A stretch of 64,000 bases of DNA from an uncultured Bacteroidota bacterium. Its GTDB lineage: Bacteria; Bacteroidota; Bacteroidia; Chitinophagales; Chitinophagaceae. Of the stretch, positions 55,695 through 63,647 are shown in pieces. The notes under the pieces were generated by a model. It saw only the letters and a list, made by a program, of their open reading frames with translations. It made no database searches and was not told where the DNA came from. Position 1 is the stretch's first letter. Each line of letters opens with the position of its first letter. The stretch lies in contig CADEDV010000008.1 of assembly GCA_902826165.1 (NCBI GenBank), positions 57,395 to 121,394 of the forward strand. Direction: 5' to 3'. The position numbers and the translations under genes were made by a program.

Positions 55695-56498
55695 ATGGAG
55701 ATAATCGGCTATATAGCAGCTATTCTTATAGGCGTTTCACTGGGAATGGTGGGCAGTGGCGGCTCTATACTTACTGTGCCGGTTTTAGTTTATCTAATGA
55801 GTGTACATCCGCTTTTAGCCACTACAAGTTCTTTATTCATTGTAGGAACCACCAGTCTTGTTGGTGGGATAAGGGCTTATGGCAAAGGGCTTGTTGATTT
55901 TAAAGCTGTCACCGAATTTGGCTTCCCTTCAATTTTTTCCATATTTATTACCCGCCATTATTTATTACCCGCAATACCTGCCCATATTTTTTCTATTGGT
56001 TCCCAATCCGTATCAAAAGAAATGTTACTGATGGTGGTTTTTGCTATCCTGATGTTACTGGCATCCTACTCCATGATACGCAGCAGGGATAACGAAAACG
56101 GGCCTGAACAAACCGATGAAAAACGACAGGGTAAAGTTTTCCCGCTGATGTTATTAGGCTTAGCAATTGGCGTTATAACCGGGCTGCTCGGTGCGGGTGG
56201 AGGGTTTTTGATCATACCAACCCTTGTATTGTTTCTGAATCTATCCATGAAAAAAGCAGTTGGTACTTCCCTGCTTATCATTGCCATCAACTCCCTGTTT
56301 GGATTCTTATTCAGTTTGAAGCAATTTGACTTTAACTGGCTTTTGCTTACTTCATTTACGGTGCTGGCAATTGCCGGAATTTTTATTGGCAGCAGGATCG
56401 CTGACAAGATACCAGCTGCCTCCTTAAAAAAAGGCTTTGGCTGGTTCATTCTTCTTATGGGTATTTATATCATTACCAAAGAAATATTCCTGAAATAA
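55695..56498 (+). CDS. TauE/SafE-family sulfite or sulfonate exporter
   Basis: A 267-residue membrane protein with about eight hydrophobic segments in two halves. Both halves carry the family glycine motif: GMVGSGGSILTVPVLV (about 18-33) and GLLGAGGGFLIIPTLVL (about 160-176). TauE/SafE members export sulfite, sulfoacetate or thiosulfate. Next to a persulfide dioxygenase, removal of the sulfite it produces is the likely role. Confidence 0.88.
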   Translation: MEIIGYIAAILIGVSLGMVGSGGSILTVPVLVYLMSVHPLLATTSSLFIVGTTSLVGGIRAYGKGLVDFKAVTEFGFPSIFSIFITRHYLLPAIPAHIFSIGSQSVSKEMLLMVVFAILMLLASYSMIRSRDNENGPEQTDEKRQGKVFPLMLLGLAIGVITGLLGAGGGFLIIPTLVLFLNLSMKKAVGTSLLIIAINSLFGFLFSLKQFDFNWLLLTSFTVLAIAGIFIGSRIADKIPAASLKKGFGWFILLMGIYIITKEIFLK

Positions 56499-56513
56499 GC
56501 CATATATTTTTCT

Positions 56514-56557
56514 GTGACATAAGTCATAGATAGGCGATATTGATATCCTCAATTTTG
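56514..56557 (+). promoter_or_regulatory. Crp-type box and promoter of the CstB-like gene
   Basis: The palindrome GTGAC-ATAA-GTCAT (56514-56527) is centred 29.5 bases before CAATTTTG (56550-56557), a one-mismatch TAnnTTTG box; the same spacing as upstream of the TauE gene. Confidence 0.7.
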
Positions 56558-56577
56558 TAATCGTAAATGCTGTTGAT

Positions 56578-57996
56578 ATGAAAGTCGAACAAATCTATAC
56601 AGGCTGCCTTGCACAGGGTGCTTATTACATCGAGAGTAATGGCGAAGCAGCAATTATAGACCCGCTGCGGGAAGTGCATCCCTATATCGCCAAAGCAGAA
56701 AAGAATAACGCAACTATCAAGTATGTTTTTGAAACACACTTTCATGCTGATTTTGTAAGTGGCCACCTTGATCTCAGTAAAAAGACTGGTGCCCCTATTG
56801 TCTATGGTCCCACCGCAAAACCAGTCTTTGATGCACAGATAGCAAAAGACGGTGAAGAATTCCGCATAGGAAATATTACAATTAAAGCATTACATACGCC
56901 GGGGCATACGATGGAAAGCACCTGCTACCTGTTAAAAGATGAAAATGGAAAAGAAACCGCTCTATTTTCCGGTGACACATTATTTATCGGTGATGTGGGC
57001 CGCCCCGACCTGGCACAAAAAGTAGTGGCAGACCTGACACAGGAAAAACTAGCTGGTCATCTCTTTGAGTCCTTACGCAATAAGATCATGCCATTACCTG
57101 GCGACATTATTGTTTATCCTGCACATGGCGCAGGAAGTGCCTGTGGTAAGAATATGAGTAAAGAAACAACTGATACACTGGAACATCAGAAAGAAACCAA
57201 CTATGCCCTGCGTGCCAACATGACAAAAGAAGAATTTATTAAAGAAGTAACAACGGGTCTTACAGCCCCGCCTGCCTACTTTCCGCTGAATGTACTGATG
57301 AATATACAAGGTTATGAAAGTATTGATACTGTTTTAGCAAGAGGACAACAGGCTTTATCGCCAGATGCCTTTGAAGCAGCAGCCAATGAAACAGGCGCAT
57401 TGATTTTGGATACAAGAGATCCTCAGGTATTTGCAAACGGCTTTATTCCTAATTCAGTCAATATCGGGATTGATGGAAGCTTTGCTCCCTGGGTGGGCGC
57501 CATGATACCGGATATCAAACACCAAATACTGATTATCGCAGAAGCAGGCCGGGAAGAAGAAGTGATCACCCGGCTGGCCCGGGTAGGCTATGATAACACG
57601 ATTGGTTATTTGAAAGGAGGCTTTGATAGATGGAAAATGGCAGGTAAAGAGACCGACCAGATCAAATCTGTGGATGCGGATGAACTGGCAACTATCATGC
57701 AAAAAGAATCAGTAAACGTTCTTGACGTCCGGAAAGCAAGCGAATATCAAAGTGAACACATGATTGGTGCCGAAAATGCAGCACTTGATTTTATCAATGA
57801 AAGTATGTCTGGTATCGATAAGAATAAGACCTACTATGTGCATTGTGCCGGCGGCTACCGTTCCATGATCTTTAATTCAATTTTAAGGGCTCGTGGTTTT
57901 GATAATTTAATTGATGTGAAAGGAGGTTTTAAAGCCATCAGGGAAAGCAAGAAGATTACTATCAGTGATTATGTGTGTCCCTCCACTTTATTATAA
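56578..57996 (+). CDS. CstB-like persulfide dioxygenase-rhodanese
   Basis: A 472-residue protein of three domains. Residues 1-260 form a metallo-beta-lactamase-fold persulfide dioxygenase (THFHADF, 53-59; HTPGH, 106-110; SGDTLF with Asp133; PAHG, 181-184). Phe59 replaces the second-metal His, as expected for the single-iron ETHE1 type. Residues 270-357 form a rhodanese domain without its cysteine (IAEAGRE in place of the Cys loop). Residues 365-460 form an active rhodanese with Cys423 in HCAGGYRS. The order dioxygenase, inactive rhodanese, active rhodanese is that of CstB, which turns thiol persulfides into thiosulfate. Confidence 0.9.
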   Translation: MKVEQIYTGCLAQGAYYIESNGEAAIIDPLREVHPYIAKAEKNNATIKYVFETHFHADFVSGHLDLSKKTGAPIVYGPTAKPVFDAQIAKDGEEFRIGNITIKALHTPGHTMESTCYLLKDENGKETALFSGDTLFIGDVGRPDLAQKVVADLTQEKLAGHLFESLRNKIMPLPGDIIVYPAHGAGSACGKNMSKETTDTLEHQKETNYALRANMTKEEFIKEVTTGLTAPPAYFPLNVLMNIQGYESIDTVLARGQQALSPDAFEAAANETGALILDTRDPQVFANGFIPNSVNIGIDGSFAPWVGAMIPDIKHQILIIAEAGREEEVITRLARVGYDNTIGYLKGGFDRWKMAGKETDQIKSVDADELATIMQKESVNVLDVRKASEYQSEHMIGAENAALDFINESMSGIDKNKTYYVHCAGGYRSMIFNSILRARGFDNLIDVKGGFKAIRESKKITISDYVCPSTLL

Positions 57997-58020
57997 AAAT
58001 TGATTTTAAAAATAAAGAAT

Positions 58021-58296
58021 ATGCTAAAAGAAATAATTAAACAGCCTTCCACTGTACTGGTGGACGTTCGCAGTCCCTGGGAATTCGAAATGGGGCATGC
58101 ACCCGGTGCAAAGAATATTCCGCTGGATGAAATTCCGGCCAGGATTGACGAATTCAAATCCATTCAGCAACCGGTGGTGGTTTACTGCCGCAGTGGTGCC
58201 CGCAGTGGCATGGCAACAACAATTTTATTACAAAACGGGATTACGAATGTGTACAATGGCGGTGGCCTGGCAGACATTCAGTTTCTTCTAAACTAA
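58021..58296 (+). CDS. single-domain rhodanese
   Basis: A 91-residue cytoplasmic sulfurtransferase with DVRSPWEFEMGHAPGAKNIP (substrate-side motif) and the catalytic loop CRSGARSG. The ATG at 58021 fits the family better than an in-frame TTG 21 bases upstream. It carries sulfane sulfur between donors such as persulfides and acceptors. It lies 24 bases after the CstB-like gene. Confidence 0.9.
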   Translation: MLKEIIKQPSTVLVDVRSPWEFEMGHAPGAKNIPLDEIPARIDEFKSIQQPVVVYCRSGARSGMATTILLQNGITNVYNGGGLADIQFLLN

Positions 58297-58301
58297 AACA
58301 C

Positions 58302-58610
58302 ATGTTAGGATTCTTAAAAAAATTATTCGGCGGCACAACTGTTGACTTTAAGGAACTGGTAAATAACGGTGCGGTCATCATTGATGTAAGAAGTCCGGGG
58401 GAATATAAATCAGGGCATATTAAAGGCTCAAAGAACTTCCCGTTGGATAATATTCGCAATAAAGTAAATGATCTGAAGAAATTAAACAAACCTGTTATTA
58501 CAGTTTGCCGCAGCGGTGCCCGTAGTGGTATGGCAAAAGGAATATTGAAATCAGCCGGCATTGAAGTATATAATGGCGGGCCCTGGTTCAGTTTACAAAA
58601 CAAGATTTGA
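58302..58610 (+). CDS. second single-domain rhodanese
   Basis: A 102-residue sulfurtransferase with a short hydrophobic N-terminus (MLGFLKKLFGG), DVRSPGEYKSGHIKGSKNFP and the catalytic loop CRSGARSG. It begins 5 bases after the previous rhodanese and looks like a duplicate of it; the N-terminal stretch may tie it to a membrane partner. Confidence 0.9.
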   Translation: MLGFLKKLFGGTTVDFKELVNNGAVIIDVRSPGEYKSGHIKGSKNFPLDNIRNKVNDLKKLNKPVITVCRSGARSGMAKGILKSAGIEVYNGGPWFSLQNKI

Positions 58611-58648
58611 CCTGCAGGAAGCTTTCTTTCATTTCTAGCGATAACACA

Positions 58649-58708
58649 AGAAAGGTGAACAGTAATTAAACATTACCAGTTCACCTTTCTGCATATTTGG
58701 TAATTTTG
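58649..58708 (+). promoter_or_regulatory. nested palindrome and promoter of the YeeE/YedE genes
   Basis: A 12-bp perfect inverted repeat (58649-58660 with 58679-58690) encloses a second one (GTAAT 58662-58666 with ATTAC 58672-58676). TAATTTTG (58701-58708, exact TAnnTTTG) follows 10 bases later. The right arm covers the -33 region, so the palindrome could be an operator as well as a terminator for the rhodanese genes. Confidence 0.6.
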
Positions 58709-58728
58709 CCTTTTAAAACCAACCAAAT

Positions 58729-59292
58729 ATGTTTGAATGGCTGAAACAGCCCTGGCCATGGTATGTGGCCGGGCCACTGATCGGGCTGATGGTACCAGTA
58801 CTGTTATTAACTGGCAATAAATCTTTCGGTGTTTCTTCTTCGCTACGGCATATCTGCGCTGCTTGTTTACCTGCAAAAATTCCTTTCTTCCAGTATGACT
58901 GGAAAAAAGAAGTTTGGAATTTGTTTTTTGTCACCGGTATTTTAGTTGGTGCATATATAGCGATTGCATTATTAAATAACCAGGTACCCATTGAAGTAAG
59001 CCCCAAACTACAACAGGAACTGGCCGGTTATGGTATCAGCAATTATAATAGTATCGTTCCTGCAGAGTTATTTAACTGGTCAACTCTCTTAAGCCTGAAA
59101 GGATTTATGATAATGGTAGCTGGTGGCTTCCTGGTGGGTTTTGGAACCCGCTATGCAGGGGGATGCACCAGCGGTCATTCCATTATGGGTCTTTCTACGC
59201 TGCAGCTACCCTCACTGGTTGCTACTATTTGTTTTATGGCAGGTGGATTTATCGTTGCCAATTTCCTCCTTCCTTTAATTCTTAAACTCTGA
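58729..59292 (+). CDS. YeeE/YedE (TsuA-like) thiosulfate transporter, first half
   Basis: A 187-residue membrane protein with about five hydrophobic segments and the conserved motif YAGGCTSGHSIMGLS (about 142-156), whose Cys is the thiosulfate-relay cysteine in TsuA/YeeE. It corresponds to the N-terminal half of the full-length transporter; the second half is encoded 4 bases downstream. Role: thiosulfate or related sulfur import. Confidence 0.88.
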   Translation: MFEWLKQPWPWYVAGPLIGLMVPVLLLTGNKSFGVSSSLRHICAACLPAKIPFFQYDWKKEVWNLFFVTGILVGAYIAIALLNNQVPIEVSPKLQQELAGYGISNYNSIVPAELFNWSTLLSLKGFMIMVAGGFLVGFGTRYAGGCTSGHSIMGLSTLQLPSLVATICFMAGGFIVANFLLPLILKL

Positions 59293-59296
59293 TTCC

Positions 59297-59830
59297 ATGA
59301 AAAGCAATCAAACCATACAAGAAAAGGAGCATCATAACTTTCTAACAGAAAATACCGACTTTGAAGTCCGCTCACTGGATGCAGTATGCCTGAATGAATC
59401 AGAACTAAAACATCCCTGGTGGTATAATTTCAAATATGCTTTCGCAGGGATTTTATTCGGGATAATGCTTGTAAAAGCAGAAGTGATCTCCTGGTTCCGC
59501 ATACAGGAAATGTTTCGGTTCCAGAGTTTTCACATGTATGGAGTCATTGGCTCGGCCGTTGCAATTGGTATGCTGTCTGTCTGGCTTATTAAAAAATTTA
59601 AGATCAAAACGATTTATGGAGAGCCTATTGAGTTCGTAACAAAGAAATTAAACAAAGGCAATATTATCGGCGGGTTACTATTTGGATTTGGCTGGGCCAT
59701 CACCGGTGCCTGTCCCGGGCCTTTGTTTGCACAGATCGGAACAGGAGCTACGGTAACAATCATTACACTTTTAAGTGCTATTGCAGGTACATGGGTCTAC
59801 GGGTATTTCCGGGAAAAATTACCTCACTAA
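59297..59830 (+). CDS. YeeE/YedE (TsuA-like) thiosulfate transporter, second half
   Basis: A 177-residue membrane protein with a soluble N-terminal stretch of about 40 residues, four or five membrane segments, and the conserved motif GWAITGACPGPLFAQIG (about 134-150) with the second relay cysteine. Together with the preceding gene it makes the complete split transporter common in Bacteroidota. Confidence 0.88.
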   Translation: MKSNQTIQEKEHHNFLTENTDFEVRSLDAVCLNESELKHPWWYNFKYAFAGILFGIMLVKAEVISWFRIQEMFRFQSFHMYGVIGSAVAIGMLSVWLIKKFKIKTIYGEPIEFVTKKLNKGNIIGGLLFGFGWAITGACPGPLFAQIGTGATVTIITLLSAIAGTWVYGYFREKLPH

Positions 59831-59839
59831 TAATATTAT

Positions 59840-59869
59840 AAAATAAGCAGCCACCAAGCTGCTTATTTT
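59840..59869. terminator. bidirectional hairpin terminator
   Basis: A 12-bp perfect inverted repeat (AAAATAAGCAGC / GCTGCTTATTTT) with a 6-base loop between the converging YeeE/YedE and DsrE-type genes. Confidence 0.88.
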
Positions 59870-59906
59870 ATTAACTGCCAAATATATAATTCTCGTTTCT
59901 TCCTGG

Positions 59907-60389
59907 TCAGATAAATAGCATATGTGTTCCTTCACCGGCACTTTGTTTGTAAAAATCCCCAACAGTGATCACATCTTCCACTCCCTCATACAGGTCTTCT
60001 TTTTTATAATGGAACATATCCATGGCCAGTTTACAAGCCCACATCCTGACACCTGAAGCTGATAAAATATCAAGGAACTCAGCCACATCAGGCATGTCGA
60101 TCTTTTCCATTTCCTTTTTCATCATGGTGGTTGCTAATGCTTCCACACCTGGCAAACCGCCTAACAAAGTAGGAATGTGCATTGCAGGATTACCAACAGT
60201 AGCTACATGCAGATGCGTCAATTTTTTCTTGTGAATTGATTCCAGTCCGAAAAAAGTAAAGAACATTTCTGCTTCAATGCCTTCCATCCTGGCCCCGTTG
60301 GCCAGCACAAAAGCAGCATATACATTTTCCAGTGTGCCTTTTGACAAGATGATCATCATCTTTTTTATTTCGCCTTTATTCTCTGTCAT
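59907..60389 (-). CDS. DsrE-family sulfur carrier protein
   Basis: A 160-residue protein of the DsrE/DsrF/DrsH-like fold with IILSKGTLENVYAAFVLANGA (first strand and helix) and the candidate sulfur-binding cysteine in VRMWACKLAMDMF (about 114-126). Members relay sulfane sulfur between rhodaneses and TusE/DsrC. It is the last gene of a three-gene minus-strand operon. Confidence 0.85.
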   Translation of the reverse strand: MTENKGEIKKMMIILSKGTLENVYAAFVLANGARMEGIEAEMFFTFFGLESIHKKKLTHLHVATVGNPAMHIPTLLGGLPGVEALATTMMKKEMEKIDMPDVAEFLDILSASGVRMWACKLAMDMFHYKKEDLYEGVEDVITVGDFYKQSAGEGTHMLFI

Positions 60390-60410
60390 GATTGATACGC
60401 TTTAATAGTT

Positions 60411-60719
60411 TTAAATACAACTGGCTGGTTTGGGAATACCTGCAATTTTAGTTGCTGTTTTCAAGGGTGCTTTGGGAAACAACTGGTAGAACTCCTTTAT
60501 ATCAACCACTCCGCTCTTCCCTATTTTACGAATGCTCAGCGGCACCTCATTCTTGAATTCGGTTTGTAGATAGTTCAGTACTTCCCAATGCCTGGGGCTA
60601 AGGCTGATCTCAGCTTCAGCCGCCAGTTCGTCAGCTATTGATTTATCCCATTGTTTAAAATCGGTGAGGTATCCTTCTTCATTTACGGCAATTGTTTTGC
60701 CAGCGATAACTTTTTCCAT
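60411..60719 (-). CDS. TusE/DsrC-family sulfur relay protein
   Basis: The ATG at 60719 gives 102 residues starting MEKVIAGKTIAVNEEGYL, the family N-terminus; an upstream in-frame ATG adds 21 poor residues and reaches into the SQR gene. The C-terminal arm IAGIPKPASCI carries the reactive penultimate Cys. The other Cys of dissimilatory DsrC, about ten residues earlier, is Thr here, so it can carry a persulfide but cannot make the DsrC internal trisulfide/disulfide arm. It lies 19 bases after the SQR gene. Confidence 0.88.
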   Translation of the reverse strand: MEKVIAGKTIAVNEEGYLTDFKQWDKSIADELAAEAEISLSPRHWEVLNYLQTEFKNEVPLSIRKIGKSGVVDIKEFYQLFPKAPLKTATKIAGIPKPASCI

Positions 60720-60738
60720 GATTGTTGATTTATAGTGA

Positions 60739-61974
60739 TTAATTGTATTTTTTTCCTGCTTCAGACATCGTAGCTGAAACAAAAGGTATATGCGTTCCTT
60801 TCAGCAATACGTTCCAGTATATCCACCTGAACGCCAGTTTACCGAGATGGTTCATACGGCTCTCCTTTAATAATTTCAGTGGGCCAATACCAGGGAAAGG
60901 AAAACTTCCTTCCACAGGTTCATGCGTATAATTAAAATCAATGAGTAACGCTTTCCCGTTTCCTGTTTCAATAAAACAATTGGCATGACCGTCAAACTCT
61001 TCTTTTAACGGCTCTCCTTTTATATACCGGAGAATATTTTCAGTGAGTATTTCCGCTTCAAAATGTGCAACAGAACCTGCTTTGGAAGCGGGGATATTGC
61101 TTGCATCGCCCAATACAAATACATTGGCATACTCTTTTGATTGCAATGTTGCCTTATTGGTAGGTACATAATTCAGATCATCGCCCATCCCGGACCGTTC
61201 CATCACTTCATCTCCTTTATTGGTGGGAACAGTTACCAGTATATCAAAAGGAATGACCCTGCCGCCATAATCCACGATTTCTTTCTTTTCATTATCCACA
61301 TGTTCAATAGCAAAATCGCTTTCAATTTTTATATGCTTCTCTTCCAGTAAATGCTCCAGTGCTTCCGTAGCTTTTGGTTTTGTGAACGCACCGCTTAAAG
61401 GAGTTACGTAAGTGATCTCCACTTTATCCCGCATATGCTTATGCTTGAAGAAAGAATCTGCCAGGAAAGCAAATTCCAGCGGGGCCACCGGGCATTTAAT
61501 GGGCATTTCGGTGATATGAACCACCAGTTTGCCTCCTTCCCAGTTCCTTAATTTGTTCCTGAGTGCAAGAGATCCTTCAAAAGTGTAAAAGTCGAAAACG
61601 GATTTATGCCATTCACTTCCTTTCATTCCTTCTGTTTCTTCGGGAGCAATTTTAGCCCCGGTGGCAACGATCAGGATATCATAATTTAATTCGCTGCCGT
61701 CAGCCATTTTTACTTTATTCTCCTTCGGCTCCACTTTATCAATCTTCCCTTTTACAAGGCTGGCATGTTTAGGAATAAACTCTTCTATTGATTTTATGAT
61801 GTCGTCCGGGGTATATATATCAAAGGGTAAAAAAAGATAGCCGGGTTGATAATGATGTTCTTCTTTTTCATCAATGATGCTGATCTTCCAATCTGCCTTT
61901 TTAAGTTCATGACTAAGGTGATTGGCCATCATAGTTCCCGCTGTACCAGCTCCGAGTATAACAAGGTGTTTCAT
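60739..61974 (-). CDS. sqr: sulfide:quinone oxidoreductase
   Basis: FAD enzyme that oxidises sulfide and passes electrons to quinone. The ATG at 61974 gives 411 residues with the dinucleotide motif GAGTAGTMMA (8-17), VATGAKI (103-109), Cys161 in KCPVAPLEF and Cys333 in NCFIETG, which are the expected redox pair, and FVLGDASNIPASKAG (286-300) binding FAD. The C-terminal amphipathic region (LLKESRMNHLGKLAFRWIYWN) fits membrane association. The sulfur it produces would feed TusE, DsrE and the rhodaneses. Confidence 0.92.
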   Translation of the reverse strand: MKHLVILGAGTAGTMMANHLSHELKKADWKISIIDEKEEHHYQPGYLFLPFDIYTPDDIIKSIEEFIPKHASLVKGKIDKVEPKENKVKMADGSELNYDILIVATGAKIAPEETEGMKGSEWHKSVFDFYTFEGSLALRNKLRNWEGGKLVVHITEMPIKCPVAPLEFAFLADSFFKHKHMRDKVEITYVTPLSGAFTKPKATEALEHLLEEKHIKIESDFAIEHVDNEKKEIVDYGGRVIPFDILVTVPTNKGDEVMERSGMGDDLNYVPTNKATLQSKEYANVFVLGDASNIPASKAGSVAHFEAEILTENILRYIKGEPLKEEFDGHANCFIETGNGKALLIDFNYTHEPVEGSFPFPGIGPLKLLKESRMNHLGKLAFRWIYWNVLLKGTHIPFVSATMSEAGKKYN

Positions 61975-62123
61975 CGTAATTGTTTTGTTGGTCTGATAAT
62001 CATTTACGATGTAAAATTCGTATGACACTCTTCGGCGGTCTGCGAGTTGAGTCACAAAATCAAATGAGTCCTGTCAGGCACGAAAATGATTCTCTTTCAA
62101 ATAACAGGAATATTAGCAGCTAT

Positions 62124-62137
62124 GTGATATAAGTCAC
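62124..62137. promoter_or_regulatory. Crp-type box near the sqr operon
   Basis: GTGAT-ATAA-GTCAC matches the other three boxes of the cluster. It does not have a TAnnTTTG box at the 29.5-base distance on either strand, so it may serve the sqr operon in another position or act with the neighbouring box. Confidence 0.6.
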
Positions 62138-62192
62138 TTTCAGATAAAAGTGGCAGCAGTATAAATGCAGCCTGGAAATAAGTTCCTGAAGG

Positions 62193-62236
62193 GTGATATT
62201 AATCACCTGTAAAAGAAGCCGGTACTAATACTTTTG
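62193..62236 (+). promoter_or_regulatory. Crp-type box and promoter of the kelch-like gene
   Basis: GTGAT-ATTA-ATCAC (62193-62206) is centred 29.5 bases before TACTTTTG (62229-62236, exact TAnnTTTG), the same geometry as at the TauE and CstB-like promoters. Confidence 0.75.
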
Positions 62237-62268
62237 ATTTTTGATAGTGTTTCACTAAAAATTCTCAT

Positions 62269-63591
62269 ATGAAGCTTATAATTACGTTTCTGACGATTTG
62301 CTCCGCCTTTTTCAGTGCTGCAGTTACAGCACAAACGGATCAGCCATTCTCTGTAACGCTTGAACCGGTCATTCTAAAAGATATGGATGGTCTTCAATCC
62401 TATGCCTGGGCTCAATCAGGTGACAAAATAGTACTCATTGGCGGCAGAACGGATGGTCTTCATAAACGTCAGCCCTTTGCTTCCTTCAGGCCACAATACA
62501 ATAACACCGATCTTATCGTCATTAATATTGAAAAAGAAAAAATATGGCGCAAATCTATCATTGGATTACCGGCTCCACTGGCAGAACAATTACAAAGCAC
62601 CAATATGGAATTCTTCCAGGAAGGCAACGAGCTTTTACTTATCGGGGGATATGGATACAGCGAGACAAAAAAAGATCATATCACTTATCCTGTGCTTACA
62701 AGGATTCAAGTAAAAGAATTAGTTGATGCAATCATCAATGAACGGGATATATTACCTTATATTGGTCAACTGGCAGATGAAAGAATGGCTGTAACAGGAG
62801 GTCATTTAAACAAACTTGCCAATACCTTTTACCTCGTCGGTGGTCAACGATTTGATGGTCGTTATAATCCGCATGGCCCTGATCATGGTCCGGGTTTTTC
62901 ACAATTATACACCAACCAGATCAGGAAGTTCAGCATTGCCAGCGGGTCAGGCAGTTTAAGTATTGAGAATTACTCAGCAATTACAGATACATCATTACTT
63001 CACCGGAGGGATTATAACCTGCTGAACCAGTATGATGCCGACGGAAAGGAAATACTGACCATTTATTCAGGCGTATTTCAAACAAAAAGGGACATCCCTT
63101 ATACAACGCTGGTTGATATCACCGAAGACAAACATGCAGAAGTTCCGGGCTTCAATCAGTTGTATTGCCACTATCATACTGCCAGTATTCCTGCTTACAA
63201 TAAGACAAACAAAACTATGTATAGTATCTTCCTGGGTGGTATTGCACAAAACTATAAAGACAGTACCGGGAAAACTGTCGCCGATGATAATGTTCCCTTT
63301 GTTAACAGCATCAGTGTGGTGGAAAGAAAAGAAAACCAGGTCCGGGAATATATACTTGCTGATCCGATGCCGGGCTATTTTGGTGCAGCTGCCGAGTTCA
63401 TCCCACTGAATGAAAAATTATTCAGCAGTAACGGCATCTTACACATTGACAAACTCGGGAAAAAGAAAACCATGGTTGGTTATATGATCGGCGGTATTGA
63501 CAGCAGGGCACCCAATGTATTCTGGAGGAATGATCCTGAATCCAGCCGGGCATCCCCGGTTATCTGGAAAGTTTATTTTACCGTTCGTTAA
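62269..63591 (+). CDS. exported kelch-like protein, predicted member of the sulfur regulon
   Basis: A 440-residue protein with a signal peptide (hydrophobic 4-20, ending VTAQ) and kelch-like blade endings at several points (VLIGGRTDG, LLIGGYGYSE, YLVGGQRFDG, FLGGIAQNY, YMIGGIDSR), which suggest a beta propeller. No catalytic residues or metal site can be named. It is probably periplasmic or surface-linked. Its promoter carries a sulfur-cluster Crp box, and a thioredoxin-like lipoprotein gene follows 56 bases later. The function is unknown. Confidence 0.7.
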   Translation: MKLIITFLTICSAFFSAAVTAQTDQPFSVTLEPVILKDMDGLQSYAWAQSGDKIVLIGGRTDGLHKRQPFASFRPQYNNTDLIVINIEKEKIWRKSIIGLPAPLAEQLQSTNMEFFQEGNELLLIGGYGYSETKKDHITYPVLTRIQVKELVDAIINERDILPYIGQLADERMAVTGGHLNKLANTFYLVGGQRFDGRYNPHGPDHGPGFSQLYTNQIRKFSIASGSGSLSIENYSAITDTSLLHRRDYNLLNQYDADGKEILTIYSGVFQTKRDIPYTTLVDITEDKHAEVPGFNQLYCHYHTASIPAYNKTNKTMYSIFLGGIAQNYKDSTGKTVADDNVPFVNSISVVERKENQVREYILADPMPGYFGAAAEFIPLNEKLFSSNGILHIDKLGKKKTMVGYMIGGIDSRAPNVFWRNDPESSRASPVIWKVYFTVR

Positions 63592-63647
63592 AAAACATAG
63601 AATTTCATTTTTTTACTTTTAAACCAACAGTTCATCAATCAACTATC

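Larger units (their letters stand above)
61975..62268. other. divergent control region between sqr and the kelch-like gene
   Basis: No gene is present. It holds two GTGAY-N4-RTCAY palindromes (62124-62137 and 62193-62206) and the promoter box of the kelch-like gene. The sqr promoter itself could not be placed with confidence. Confidence 0.6.
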
